DNA of 64,000 nt from Halichondria panicea (lineage: Eukaryota > Porifera > Demospongiae > Suberitida > Halichondriidae), in the NCBI RefSeq assembly GCF_963675165.1, contig NC_087391.1:1259001-1323000 (forward strand), in the 5' to 3' direction. Below, one piece after another: positions 22,969-35,115 of the stretch. The position numbers and the translations under genes are program-made. The stretch's first letter is position 1. The number at the start of each line of letters is the position of its first letter. A model generated the notes under the pieces. The model did not search any database. It worked only from the letters and a program-made list of their open reading frames with translations, and had not been told where the DNA came from.

Positions 22969-23670
22969 CAGGGTTTTATCTAGTGGGGGGGAGGGGGGGG
23001 GGTGGCCGGCCGGGGGGGAGCTCAAAAGAAAGGGGAAAATAGGATCTAGACAAGTCTTTTGCTAGAGGATGATTTTACCACAAATCTGCTTTTGGTACAT
23101 GTGGTTTCTAGTGTTGTATTAGTTGGGTGGAGTCCAACCAACTGCGTGGGGTTGGGCACCACTCCAATCTGGGTTTTGTTCCACTGCAGAAAATTTGCAG
23201 CACAATCAGATTGCAGAGTTAAAGTGCTGAAGGTGTGGCTCGAGAATGAACGAGTCAGTAACTCTTTAGTCAAATCAAAATGCAACAATAGTAGACAAGC
23301 CAGCTTGATCCAGGAACGCCAGGTCAGTTAGAGCTAGTGGCATGCAAAAGTGACTCCTGCAGTAGCATTCTAACTGAGCTTTGAGGTTACCGCCCACTTG
23401 GGATTAATCATATTCATGCTTAGCCACACCCTAAAGCTAAGCACCAGTGGAACAAAACCCAGATTGGAGTGGTGCCCAACCCCACGCAGTTGGTTGGACT
23501 CCGCCCAACTAGTGTTGTACAATTACAAACCAGCGTACGTAAGTTACATGGAGTTGCCTGTCAATGCACATTGCTAGGAGTACATCGCTAATAGGAACCA
23601 ACAACAAACAATATAGGGGGCGTGGCCTCCAAATTTTCGCGCCAAACTTTAAATCCTAGATGAAACCCTG
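22969..23670. mobile_element. Composite insertion with CAGGGTTTTATCTAG ends
   Basis: Inverted ends CAGGGTTTTATCTAG and CTAGATGAAACCCTG, with CTGTG repeated on both sides (22964-22968, 23671-23675). Other array genes read through this point as GAACTGTGTAATG. The left interior is strongly G-rich; a second element (23119-23510) is nested inside. Confidence 0.65.
23119..23510. mobile_element. Mutator-like MITE nested in the 22969 element
   Basis: Terminal inverted repeats of about 70 bp (AGTTGGGTGGAGTCCAACCA left; its complement ending CCGCCCAACT right) are flanked by an exact 9-bp direct repeat AGTGTTGTA (23110-23118 and 23511-23519). Long TIRs with a 9-bp duplication are typical of Mutator-like elements. 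No transposase. Confidence 0.7.
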
Positions 23671-23808
23671 CTGTGTAATGAATTGAAACCCTAATCCTAA
23701 CACTATGACGGTAAAAGCACCTCTATATTTGTGGTTAGTGATGTGTCACGTGATTAGGATGACAAAACTGAAAGGTCAACACATGCTATGCCTCAGGCTA
23801 GGCTCAAC

Positions 23809-26195
23809 ATGAAGGCTACGATTGTACTACTTTGGAGTTTGGCAGTCTGTGTGTGTACAAGCTTCCCATCAGTGAGTTATGAGTATATAACAGGATTTAT
23901 TTGCATACTGAACTAAAAGGCCACTAGCTATATACAAACTATTAATTATCACTACAGGTGAAAGCTGATTTTGTATTAACAGTCAATTTTATCAACTACA
24001 CCAACCCAACCGGACTGTGTGCTGAATGTGCTATTCCACTGAGTGATGTAGCAAGTGCTGACCAGCTACCACCACCAGTGTGCTGTGATGATCAACCATT
24101 CAGAAACACTAACTGTGACAACACAGGAGAGGGGAGATGTGACACCAGGTTCCGTTGGACCATCAGACGATTCGGTGCATCACTAGAGACAAGACCTGTT
24201 CCTATACTCAATGCTGAAAACCCTCCCTACTTCTTCACAGACTGTTCAATGTCTTCCAGCACTTGCCCATTCAGTGAAATGGGCACAACATTCGGTCAAG
24301 GTCTAACAGCACTACTGGGAGTAACACCCAATCCTCTACCTGTTTCAAAAACAGATTTTACCACGTGGACGGTAAGTTTGTCTATGGTATGTTTTTCGCC
24401 ATTTTTTACCTGCTCCTATATAGGGATGGCTACAGTTCTTCATTGAAGCCATTGATAGTGGACTCCCAAACATAATAGATAGTCTGTTGATTGACCTGGA
24501 CAACCTCCAACTTGGAGCAGACTTCACAGAGGAGATGACGTTTACTGGATTCCACAACATATCTCACATGACCATGAGTTTCAGAGTCGAGTGCTCTCCT
24601 GGTTTCTGTGGACCTGACTGTAGCACACCTCAGAACAATCTACGAGTGGCGACATGTCAAGCTGATGGCACTGCAACGTGTACCGATAATCGATTAGACC
24701 CTTCCCCTCTTGTAGCCTGCAACGACTGCCTCTACAACCTGGATATTACTACTGGCTGTTCCACTTGTGTACAGACCAACTATGACCCAGCCACCAATTG
24801 CACAGCCTGCCTTCCTGGATACGATATTGACAAAAGCTGCTCAACATGTATCAACACAAACTATGATCCTGATACAAATTGCTCTACATGCATTATAGGT
24901 ACAAGATATGATCCATTGACCAACTGTGCATCATGTGTCGACGTAAACTTCAATCCTTCCGATGGTTGTACATCATGTTTATTGGAATTCTATGATTTAC
25001 AGACAAACTGCACACAGTGTCTACCCAACAGAGATCCCTCTACCAACTGCATCCAGTGTTTACCAGGCTGGGACATCACCTCGGACTGTACTAGTTGCCT
25101 ACCCAACAGAGACCCAGTCACCAACTGCTCCCTCTGCCTACAACCAGACAGGTTCACTGATACAGACTGCAGTGTGTGTGCTCTACCAGGAGGGGACCCA
25201 GCAACACTTTGTCAAACATGCTTGGATAACTTCAATCCTACCTGCACTGAGTGTGTGGCTAACTACGATCTGAACATTAAATGCTCAAGCTGTCTGTTTG
25301 GCTATGATATTATCCGTGACTGTGCAGTGTGTCTATCTGGACGAAACATATCCACAAGATGTACCACCTGTCTGTCTGGATTCACTGGCAGTAACTGTGA
25401 ACCTGGTGAGTGCTATACAATACTATAGTCTACACAGAGTGTATACTTATGTAACCGTCTAAATTAAAGCGTCACTTTGTGAGACGGTATAAACAACAAA
25501 TGAAGTCATGTTACTATAAGGGCGAACTGTCAAGTGGTGCTTATATTATTTGAGTGAAGCTATAATTCAGACATTCATGATATTGCTACATGCATACACT
25601 ATAGTACTAATTACAGACTCTTCACTAAGTGTGGGAGTGGTGGGTAGTATCGCTGGAGGAGTGGGTGGAGTTTTGTTGCTCATCATTCTAGTAATGGCCG
25701 TGCTCCTCATCCTACTTACAGTCCGTATCAGAAAGAGTGGTAACCAAGACATCAGTACTGCCACTACTACAGGTGAAGCACTAGACACATGCACTAGCTA
25801 TGTACTTGCTACATAAAGGCTTCAGAAATGGTCATTGAAAATACACGCAACAATTAACACACTATGACTATAGCACTGCTCAATTAAAGCTATGACCACA
25901 TGTACTAGTCTGACCACTATAGCTTTAACTCCATACAGATAAAGAAGTTATAGAAGTTATGGAAATGAATCAAAATCCCGTGTACAGTATGGGTACAACT
26001 GAAACACCAACTACGGACCATGAAGCTAACCACACCCATCAGTACGAGACTGTGGACACACCCATTGAAATTAATCAGAACCCTGTGTACAGTGCAACCA
26101 ATGGTACTAATATTGAAGCTGACTACTATGAGAACGATGGTCTGGGCCGAACAAGAAATGAGCAGCAACCGGAATACGATTATATTCAAGTGTGA
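23809..26195 (+). CDS. Array gene 4: mosaic Notch-ligand-like CxxC-repeat transmembrane protein
   Basis: Exons 23809-23871, 23958-24371, 24424-25405, 25617-25772 and 25939-26195; 623 residues. Exon 1 is class A (MKATIVLLWS) but the first half of exon 2 is class B-like (VKADFVLTVNFINYTN, FRNTNCDN). Exon 2 then returns to class A (CPFSEMGTTFGQG). This mosaic is most simply explained by gene conversion. Exon 3 encodes 17 CxxC motifs; the DNFNP and LFGYD units are shared only with gene 7. Exon 5 has Ile for Thr after KEV and Ile-Asn for Met-Asn before the second NPVY. A damaged alternative tail exon lies at 27242-27339. Confidence 0.82.
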
Positions 26196-26368
26196 AACTA
26201 CATTCACAACCTTGAGCTATGTACACAGACACGAGAACAAACACGTTAACTGTCATTATGATTACTATAATTATTGGCTATATTATATACTGGGGGTCTA
26301 CGTTCAACATGAGTATGCTCTGGGACATCAGGAAACTGCTGATGTGCAATAGCTAGTTCAGTTCATTA

Positions 26369-26573
26369 CCGTATAGCGGGTATATTTCGAAGGTAAAAAA
26401 TGTTCGTGGTTTTCGCTGATCAAGCATCTACTGTAACATTTATACCCACAAATTTAGTATCGCATGCATGCATGCTGCAGAAAGGCTGCTATTCCACGAA
26501 AATTAAATCCGCGAAAACCTTTCTAACGGTCAATCCGCAAAAGTTTATACCCTCGAAATATACCCGCTATACG
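26369..26573. mobile_element. MITE M1 after gene 4
   Basis: Left end CCGTATAGCGGGTATATTTC and right end CTCGAAATATACCCGCTATA are inverted repeats, TA on the left (26367-26368). The end sequence is shared with the pogo-like element at 47341. Confidence 0.7.
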
Positions 26574-26610
26574 AGTGTGAAACTACATGCGTATAGCTAT
26601 TATGTACACA

Positions 26611-26802
26611 GCAGGGTGTCATACAGGATTCGGAAGTAGAGGGGGGAAATAAGAAAAGTAACTAGAAAATGTTACCCTGTTAGTATGTAAAATTGCCAGC
26701 TATGGACCCAAACTAGTACCTGAATGCAAATTTTAGGGAGGGGGGGGAGAATTGGAGTTAGAGGGGAGATATCCCCCTTCCCCCCCCTGTATGACACCCT
26801 GT
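26611..26802. mobile_element. G-rich insertion with CAGGGTGTCATACAGG ends
   Basis: Inverted ends CAGGGTGTCATACAGG and CCTGTATGACACCCTG; interior rich in runs of G and C. Paralogous positions (for example 46610-46625) read TATGTACACAGACAC without it. Confidence 0.65.
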
Positions 26803-26867
26803 ACAGACACAAGAATGAACACTTGTACCGTATTATTACCATTAATTTATTGTGATTACCATGATTA

Positions 26868-27066
26868 CCGTATATAGCGCAACATTTTCAAGGCACTTAA
26901 TTTTGTGGAATGGCCTCTAAAAGCATTTCGTTGAATAAAGTTCGTGAGTTGACTGCTTACAGAAGCACTCCCCAGCCACACCTTCAATTTTATGCACGTT
27001 ATAGCGAACAATTTTCATGGAATAATTTTTGTGTGGCATTGCTGACCTACGAAAATTAAGCCCCTA
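26868..27066. repeat. Repeat family B after gene 4
   Basis: Begins CGTATATAGCGCAACATTTT; same layout as 18551. Confidence 0.45.
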
Positions 27067-27241
27067 AGAAAGAAGTACATGTATTATGACAACATTATGA
27101 CTACATAATAAAATGAAGGTCATGCAAACTCAACACAAACAGACTTTAGTTCACATAAGCTTACAGGCACGATACTTCATAACAAATTTCAAATACTAAA
27201 TGTACAAGAAATACATGTACTGAATATCCCCTCCCACACAG

Positions 27242-27339
27242 ACCCAGCGAACATTGAGGTGGTAGAGAATACAGTGAATGGAGTGAGACCGGGCACTCCT
27301 GACACGAGACAGCGCACCACACTGGTGGTATTGAGATGA
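27242..27339 (+). pseudogene. Broken alternative tail exon of gene 4
   Basis: Intact acceptor, then the DPANIEVVENTV block with Asn in place of the conserved Tyr (VNGV). One base is lost in the ACCACAACTGG run, causing a frameshift and a TGA at 27337-27339. If spliced, the tail would lack both Tyr motifs. Confidence 0.7.
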
Positions 27340-27467
27340 ACCCTAATCTATAGTGTACAGTAACGTAGCAGCAGATCATGGCAACCAAACTGAGAGTCAG
27401 ATCACTCTCATGAACAATCTATACTAGCTAGACACTTGCGATATGTAAATTGTATTGAGTGCTAATA

Positions 27468-27896
27468 CAGTAGACTCTCGTTAATCCGGCCACCCTTGGG
27501 ACCATGCAGCTTGGCCGGAATAGCGAGGTGGCCGTACTTCAGATAATTAGCCGCGGTTTAAAAACGATCTTACCTCGAATCTAATCACTGATTTGCAGTT
27601 CTTGTCTCGAGGATAATGAAAGATAATGAATCGTTCTGCTCTCTATTTAAGTGTAATCCAATTTTATTTACTAAACCACACCCAAAACATCATATCCGGC
27701 CGTAATACACATATAAAATTACATTGAAAACGTTATTTGGGACAGCCAGCACTGGCCGGTAAACGGAATAGCGAGTAGCCGTACTTCAGGGTAAGTTTTG
27801 TGCCGTAAACATAGAGGTAGCATTCCGTGCCAAACCAAATGGCCGGTATATCGAGGTGGCCGTACTTCAGAGAGCCGGAATAGCGAGAGTCTACTG
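27468..27896. mobile_element. Tigger-like MITE (CAGTAGACTCTCGTTAATCC ends)
   Basis: 429 bp, ends CAGTAGACTCTCGTTAATCC and GGAATAGCGAGAGTCTACTG, TA on both sides (27466-27467, 27897-27898). The interior repeats GGCCG..AGCGAGGTGGCCGTACTTC several times. Confidence 0.75.
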
Positions 27897-28181
27897 TACA
27901 ACAATTGTACTGCTCTATTAAGCGCTAGATCACCTTCATTATGAGAATTGGTTCTGTAAATAGGGTTCAGATGGCCGATGTTCTGATTTTTTGAAAGGTT
28001 GGAAGGAGCCCATTCAGATGGTAGCTCAAATCTCAAATTTGGAACTAGGCCATAATTTCATTGTCAAAAGCAGACGCAGACTCAAAAAACTTTAATTTTA
28101 ACACATAATCTGCAAGACCTTGTGTGATAAGTAGTTGCTATGATCACACAATGATGTAACAATTGCTCTATTAGTAAAGAC

Positions 28182-28627
28182 CAGAGGAGGAACGCCAGGG
28201 TCAATAGGGTCACGTTTAATGAAGGATTAAACATTCTTGTTCTGGGTTCTTGACCTTTACTGCATATATCAACTTAGCGCTTCTGTTCTTTATGTGCCTG
28301 CTTGGAAAGCTTACTATACCTAGATCTATCCAGTGCAGCAAGCCAGTACATCAAAATTTATACCCTATAGCCACAGAAGGCTAATTTCCATATCTTGTGG
28401 TTTCGAAGAATGCAATAAAAGGTCAAAGGTTGCAATTAAATCCTGGATCTCCTCTCTCAAGCTGATTCCTCTGGGGCGCGATAGCTCAACTGATTTCTGT
28501 TGTGAGTTATAAAGAGGATTAAGCTATTGGTGGTGTATAAACTCAGGGGCGCGAGGGTAAGCTCAGTTTTACATGTAAAACATAGGGCCACGTGGTGTTT
28601 TAATTTGACCCTGGCATTCCTCCTCTG
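28182..28627. mobile_element. Mutator-like MITE with exact 9-bp duplication
   Basis: 446 bp, ends CAGAGGAGGAACGCCAGGGT and ACCCTGGCATTCCTCCTCTG, flanked by AGTAAAGAC on both sides (28173-28181 and 28628-28636). The empty site TTAGTAAAGACACAC is seen upstream of other array genes (for example near 9129). Confidence 0.85.
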
Positions 28628-28943
28628 AGTAAAGACACACTAAAATAACCTAATGGGCCAATCACAACCACATGTCAATACTGGTCGGTGGTGGTCGGTA
28701 CCTCTAGACAAAATAACACAACTCCTAGGCTTATAGATGTTAGACTATCAAAGGAATTTTATGTGTTTTTTGCAGGATTCATTTTCACTTGTGCAGTGAA
28801 CTGTGCAATAAACTAACCCTAATCCTAACACAACAGATGGTAAAGCACCTCTAGTGCAAACATTCGTGGTTAATGGTGTCACGTGATTAGTGTATGACAT
28901 AACTGAAAGGTCGACACATGCTACGCCTCAGGCAAGGCTCAAC

Positions 28944-31264
28944 ATGAAGACTACGATTGTACTACTTTGGAGTTTGGCAGTCTGTGTGTGTACAAGTTTC
29001 ACATCAGTGAGTTATGAGTAACATTTAATGTAGGGCATTATTTATTTACGTATTGAACTAGAAGGCCACTAGCTACATACACCAACTATTATCACTACAG
29101 GTGGGAGGTGAGTTCATACTGAGAGTTAACTTGGTCAACTACACCAACCCAACCGGACTGTGTGCTGAATATCTGACTAGACTGAGTGATGTAGCAAGTG
29201 CTGACCAGTTAGTACCAGTGTGCTGTGATGAGCTACCATTCATATCTGGCAACTGCACCAACACAGGAGAGGAGAGATGTGACACCAGGTTCCGTTGGAC
29301 CATCAGACCATTCGGTGCATCACTGGAGACAAGACCCAGCATGGGGTACAGCTTCACAGACTGCACAATGTCCCCCAGCACTTGCCCATTCAGTGAAATG
29401 AGCACAACATTCGGTCAAGGTCCAACAGCACTACTGGGAGTAACACCCAATCCTCTGCCTGTCTCAAGAACAAATTTTAACACGTGGACGGTAAGTTAAT
29501 GTTCATTTCACCTATACCATTATACTAACTATATTAATTGTGTTATAATATATAAATAGGGACAAATACAGTTCTTCATAGAAGCCATGGACAGTGGACT
29601 CCCAAACATAATAGACAGTCTGTTGATTGACCTGGACAACCTCCAACTTGGAGCAGACTTCACAGAGGAGATGACGTTCACTGGATTCCACAACATATCT
29701 CACATGACCATGAGTTTCAGAGTCGAGTGCTCTCCTGGTTTCTGTGGACCTGGCTGTAACACACTTCAGAACAATCCACGAGTGGCGACATGTCGAGCTG
29801 ATGGCACTCTAACATGTACTGATAACCGATTAGACCCTTCACCTCTTGTAGCCTGCAACGACTGCCTCTACAACCTGGATATTACTACTGGCTGCTCCAC
29901 TTGTGTACAGACCAACTATGACCCAAACATAAACTGTCAAGCCTGCCTTCCCAACTTTGATATTGCAACGACTTGCTCATCATGTAACACCAGATATGAC
30001 CCAAACGCTAACTGTGAATCATGCTTGGACACAAACTTCAATCCTTCCGACGGTTGTACATCATGTTTGTTGGAACTCTACGACCTACAGACAAACTGCA
30101 CCCAGTGTCTACCCAACAGAGATCCCTCTACCAACTGCACCCAGTGTCTACCAGGCTGGGACATCACTTCAGACTGTACTAGTTGCCTACCCAACAGAGA
30201 TCCAGCCACCAACTGCTCTCTCTGCCTACAACCAGACAGGTTCACTGATACAGACTGCAGTGTGTGTGCTCTACCAGGAGGGGACCCAGCAACACTCTGT
30301 CAAACATGCTTGGCCACTAACTTTGACCCTAACACAAATTGCTCTGAATGCATAGGTAATCGTGATCTCGGCTCCAGCTGCTCCACTTGTCTGCCTGGAT
30401 ATGATAGTAACCGTGACTGTGCAGTGTGTCTGTCTGGACAAAATATATCCACAAGATGTACCATCTGTCTATCTGGATTCACTGGCAGTAACTGTGAACC
30501 TGGTGAGTGCTATACAATACTATAGTCTACACAGAGTGTACATATGACATATGTCACCGTTTGAATTAAAGCGCCACTTTGTGAAACAGTGTAAAGAAAC
30601 AAATGAGGTCATAGTCATGCGCTATTAAGAATGTCCAAGTGAGTTGTTAGTTTCAGACATTCAGGGTAATACTACATGCATACACTATAACACAGTCGAT
30701 GTTGGACTAGTGGGTGGTATCGCTGGAGGAGTGGGTGGAGTTTTGCTGTTCATCATTCTAGTAATGGCCGTGCTCCTACTTACAGTCCGTATCAGAAAGA
30801 GTGGTAATCAAGACATCAGTACTGCCACTACTAAAGGTGAAGCACTAGACACATGTACTAGCTATGCACTTGCTACATAATGGCTTCAGAAATTGTCATT
30901 GAAAATATAAAATATACACAACAATACACACTATGAATATAACACTGCTCAATTCAAGCTATGATCACATGCACTAGTCTGACCACTATAGCTTTAACTC
31001 CATACAGATAAAGAAGTTACAGAAGTTATGGAAATGAATCAAAATCCCGTGTACAGTATGGGTACGAATGAAACACCAACTACGGACCACGAAGCTAACC
31101 ACACCCACCAATACGAGACTGTGGACACACCCATTGAAATGAAACAAAACCCTGTGTACAGTGCAACCAATGCTACTAATATTGAAGCTGACTACTATGA
31201 GAACGATGGTCTGGGCCCAACGAGAAATGAGCAGCAACCGGAATACGATTATGTTCAAGTGTGA
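28944..31264 (+). CDS. Array gene 5: Notch-ligand-like CxxC-repeat transmembrane protein with an altered stalk
   Basis: Exons 28944-29006, 29101-29490, 29560-30502, 30696-30836 and 31008-31264; 597 residues. In the MNNL-like domain the otherwise invariant second Cys of GLCAEC is Tyr (GLCAEY), which should leave a partner unpaired. Exon 3 encodes 16 CxxC motifs including CNTRYDPNANC, a unit missing two residues. Exon 4 begins with a different acceptor and lacks the SSLS residues (VDVGLVGG), and one Leu-Ile pair is missing from the helix. The tail is standard apart from MKQNPVY. It is followed by CUL7/9-PP1 copy c and has no alternative tail exon. Confidence 0.8.
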
Positions 31265-31529
31265 AACTATATCAAACTTATACATGTAGCTATTATGTGC
31301 ACTCCTGTGTACACATACAAATAAACTGTATTATTAATTACCATTGTGATTACTATATTTGGGGTCTACATTAAAACAAGTCTACAATAAAACAAGAGGC
31401 TCATTCAACACATGCATGGGTATGCTCCAGAGGAGGTACGACACTTTTTTTAATTAGATTCTGGGTGACTCAGTTCGCGCATGTGCACTATCACCCATGC
31501 AATAGAGTATATTTCTGGTCTCGAGGCTA

Positions 31530-31766
31530 GGAAGCTGCTAGCTAGAATAGTCTTTATCTCTCCAATACAGTGAGTCTTGTGAGCTCTTTCTTTCGTTTTC
31601 TTTGCAGTGGCCATTGCCTTGAGCAGTTTATCATTGCTGATTCAGCTACATTGCGCATGCGCAGTACTCTATTCTACTGACAGCCCCTCCTCTTTTTCAG
31701 TTCACCATTTTGTCCGGATTTGCGAGGTTTCGGATTAAAGGGGTCCTGATTAGCGAGGTTCTACTG
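31530..31766. mobile_element. 5'-truncated Tigger-like MITE, duplicon c
   Basis: Matches the right part of the element at 3280-3681, ending AGCGAGGTTCTACTG; the left end is missing. Confidence 0.55.
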
Positions 31767-33092
31767 TACTATACATGTACTATGTATACGTGTATAGTTA
31801 TCTAACTGCTGCAGTCTCTTCAGAATTGTTGGTAGAATTGTTGATCTGTTTGCACAAAGTTTCGACTCAACTATGAGTTAGTCTTGCACTAAAGCGCTGG
31901 CTACAAGAGTGAGAAAAGAGCTGCTAAGTAAGCTGCACACTGCAACAGCCACTGTGAACTTTAACCTCTTGCAGATACGCCTAATATTGTGTCCGCATGC
32001 GCAAGCAGCCCCACGTGTGTGATACCTGAAAGAATCTAATTTCTCCTTTTCTTCTTTCATGAGGTCCTGGTAGGCCACAAAACAATGCAATGCTACCACC
32101 ATGTACACGACCCTTTTTTCTGAACCCTGCTTTACAAAATACTAAGTTCCACAGTATACCTCCTCTGAGGCACTTTCCCCCTGTAGTTTCGACGTAGATC
32201 TTATAAACTAGTATCTAAAAATGTTTAAGAGCTTACTTTACCCATATACAATGTCACCATTCCCATCATATTTCAATTTGCATTACTCGTTGATAATGTA
32301 TGGAATTCACTGTAAATGCAAACATTTAATTTGTAACATACATTCCACCTAATTACCTCTTCTATTACACTCTAGAGCGAAGCAAAATATGCCCCAAGGC
32401 ATTAAGCACGGGGTGCTTGTGGGATTTATTTATCTATGGTACCATTATTTAAATCAGTGCATGGCAACACTTATCATTATTTTTAATATTATGACGGCCC
32501 ACTTCCCACACACATGCCCCCACTCACTGGAGTCAGCTGGTTTCTTCTCGTCCTCCGAGGGCAGTAAGTCCACCTGATGCCAGTACACCCAGTAGGCGTC
32601 CCCTAGCCCCTCCCACGTGACCTGGGCAGGGGGTGTGCCATCGTTTGTCTGTAGATATACCCCAAAGTCGCCCATGGAGACGGACTCGTAGGTCTCTCTG
32701 GCCCGAACCTTCATGCCGGGTTGCAGGACGGTCTTCACGTAACGACCGTACTCTCGATCAGAGAGGAAGTGGTCTCGTGATTTGTAAGGATTCTTCTTCT
32801 CTTTGGCAGGCTGTGTAATGTTATACATGTACGTACGTGAAGTTACAATAGCAATCAATATAAAGTACCCGTTCCATTTACGTAGTACGTCCGTAGTACG
32901 TCCGTAACGTTTCCGTTTTGACACCGTATTAAAAGCGTTGAATTTACCGTACCGTTGCTAATTACCATTGCACGTTGCAAGTACGTTTCGCAGAAAAGTT
33001 TTAGAAAACGAACAAAGAGACAATCCTAGTCATCTCGACTGTCGTAGCTAGACTAGTTACTTAGCTATGCTATGGCCATGTCTAGCTGTAAG

Positions 33093-35115
33093 TAGGCCCT
33101 GGCAAATTATGCTGGCATAATTTGGGGCATAATAGGTTAGGTCATTATGCTGGCATAATTGGAGCATAATAGGGTTAAAATTTTGAATTTGGTCAGTTTG
33201 GTGCAAATGCAATGTTCCTCTGCTGCTGCTGAATGTGTTTTTTCTCTTTTAAATGCCTCTTTTACATCTAGAAGATTATGTTGAATCTTCAGTCTTCATT
33301 TATGTTACAAATGAAATTATCTCTTGTTGCATTGAAATGTACAATACAACAAGAGTTGTTACTACTGCTGAAAAAAGATTATTTATGACGTCAATGTGGG
33401 GCATAATGGGTTCTTTCGACGAGCATAATAGGCTGAATTTGGGGCACTGCTCAAAAGCATACACTACAAAAAAAATTAATCAATTTAACAATTTTTTTAA
33501 TGGTCAAAACAATTGAAACTGAGGTGACATTTATTAATGTAGCTTTAACGAAGTACAAAAAGCGTCAATTCAACTTTTATGTAATAATTATAACAACTAT
33601 TTAAAAATACTTATAAGTATTAATGTATAAAATGTAGTTTTAACATTATTATTGCTAGGTTAAAACTATTGTGTTTTATTGTCAAATCTACTTAAGCCAT
33701 ACATTAAAACAACCATTAAGAAAATACTTATTATAATAAATAAGACTCATTATAGCTAAATAAATTCCTAAAACAACGATTTACAAATGAATCGGTATAA
33801 CAATTATTATTCAATTCAATAAATAACATGTTAATACAAAAATAGTGATAGGAAACGTTCGTAACAACTGAGTGAGACAATGGTATACAATGTTAAATTA
33901 AAAGGACAGTTTTAAATTAATTAGCCCAAGGAATAGTTCTTCTTGGTGTAACATACTGGACTCACAAGTATAGCAGACCGATCACTCTTGACCACACAGA
34001 GTCCACCTATAATAGTAAATACATCATTGTTATTGATATTAATTATTACCGTGTATTATCAATCACCGAGAGGATATCCAACAATGACGCCACTTCTATC
34101 CATTCGTCTGTTTGTTTCGTTTGTTCTCGCATGTCAAGCTTGCCAGTTTAAGGAATTTCTGTAGGAAAAAGTATATGCTTAGAGGTATATTGACAGTGAC
34201 GGTGTTCACCAGAAAACTAGACACTTTATGTTTGTCCCTCACCTCTCACAGAAGTATCATCATCCACTTGGTGTAGTCACAGTCATACCTATTAAAGCCT
34301 TGTAATTATACTGTTGAGAACATTTCATGTCTGTCCCTCACCTCTCACAGAACTAAAAGTATCATCATCCACTTGGTGTAGTCACAGTCATACCTATTAA
34401 AGTCTTATAATTATACTGTTGAGAACACTTCATGTCTGTCCCTCACCTCTCACAGAAGTATCATCACAGTCAGATTTATAGCAGCAAATGTCCAGCATAT
34501 AGAAAGGGTAATCGTCTTCTCTTTTCTTGGAGCACATGGTTTCACAGCTCTAGATCTACTGAGCATGCGCAATCTTAGACTTAGCATAGCCACGCCCACA
34601 ATTTCATTTTAGTTTCTAGGTCCTCTAATATCTATGGTTCTATGCAAACTTGTACATTTCCTTACAATGTTCATGACTGTATATAATTTCACATCACTCA
34701 TGCTATTATAAATGGATTGTTAAAAATATTGATTGTATATAATTATATGTGTGCCTGTGTTAGAACAAATAATTATTATTATTGTTAAATCTAAATTTAT
34801 ATATTGTATTCTAACATGCTGCATGATAGAGTTTCAAATATAATTTAATCAAAATGAGTTTGTTAGTTTGATTTAAGATATCAATAATAGATTCTATGTA
34901 AATTATTGTAGAAATAAAAGACATTGTGTGATTCTACAATATTTTAAGTTAAAACCACATATACTGATTATTTTAACGTTGTCTTTTTATTTTACTAAAT
35001 ATTAAGTTGATTCAACTGTTTAAGAATAGTGTTAAAACGACTATGCAATGTAGTTTCAAATAAAATTTTTTGCAGTGTAATAGGCAGAAAAAGGAGCATA
35101 ATTTGCCTGGGCCTA
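33093..35115. mobile_element. hAT-like element, 2.02 kb, non-autonomous
   Basis: Terminal inverted repeats TAGGCCCTGGCAAATTATGC and GCATAATTTGCCTGGGCCTA are flanked by an exact 8-bp duplication GCTGTAAG (33085-33092 and 35116-35123). Copies a and b show the empty site TCTAGCTGTAA at this point. An 8-bp duplication and short TIRs are hallmarks of hAT elements. The interior is AT-rich, contains a tandem block of TCACAGAAGTATCATCATCC type sequence (34240-34460), and no hAT transposase frame. A frame at 33253-33516 resembles nothing I know. Confidence 0.85.
34236..34463. repeat. Tandem repeat inside the hAT-like element
   Basis: About 2.5 copies of a unit of roughly 110 bp starting TGTCCCTCACCTCTCACAGA and including CCACTTGGTGTAGTCACAGT, with one short indel between copies. 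Confidence 0.75.

Noticed and set aside
23046-23331. Opposed frames of 80-90 residues before gene 4
   Set aside because: They fall inside the nested MITE inverted repeat and do not occur in other array spacers.
33253-33516. 87-residue frame within the hAT-like element
   Set aside because: No recognisable motif, AT-rich composition, no conservation elsewhere in the window.
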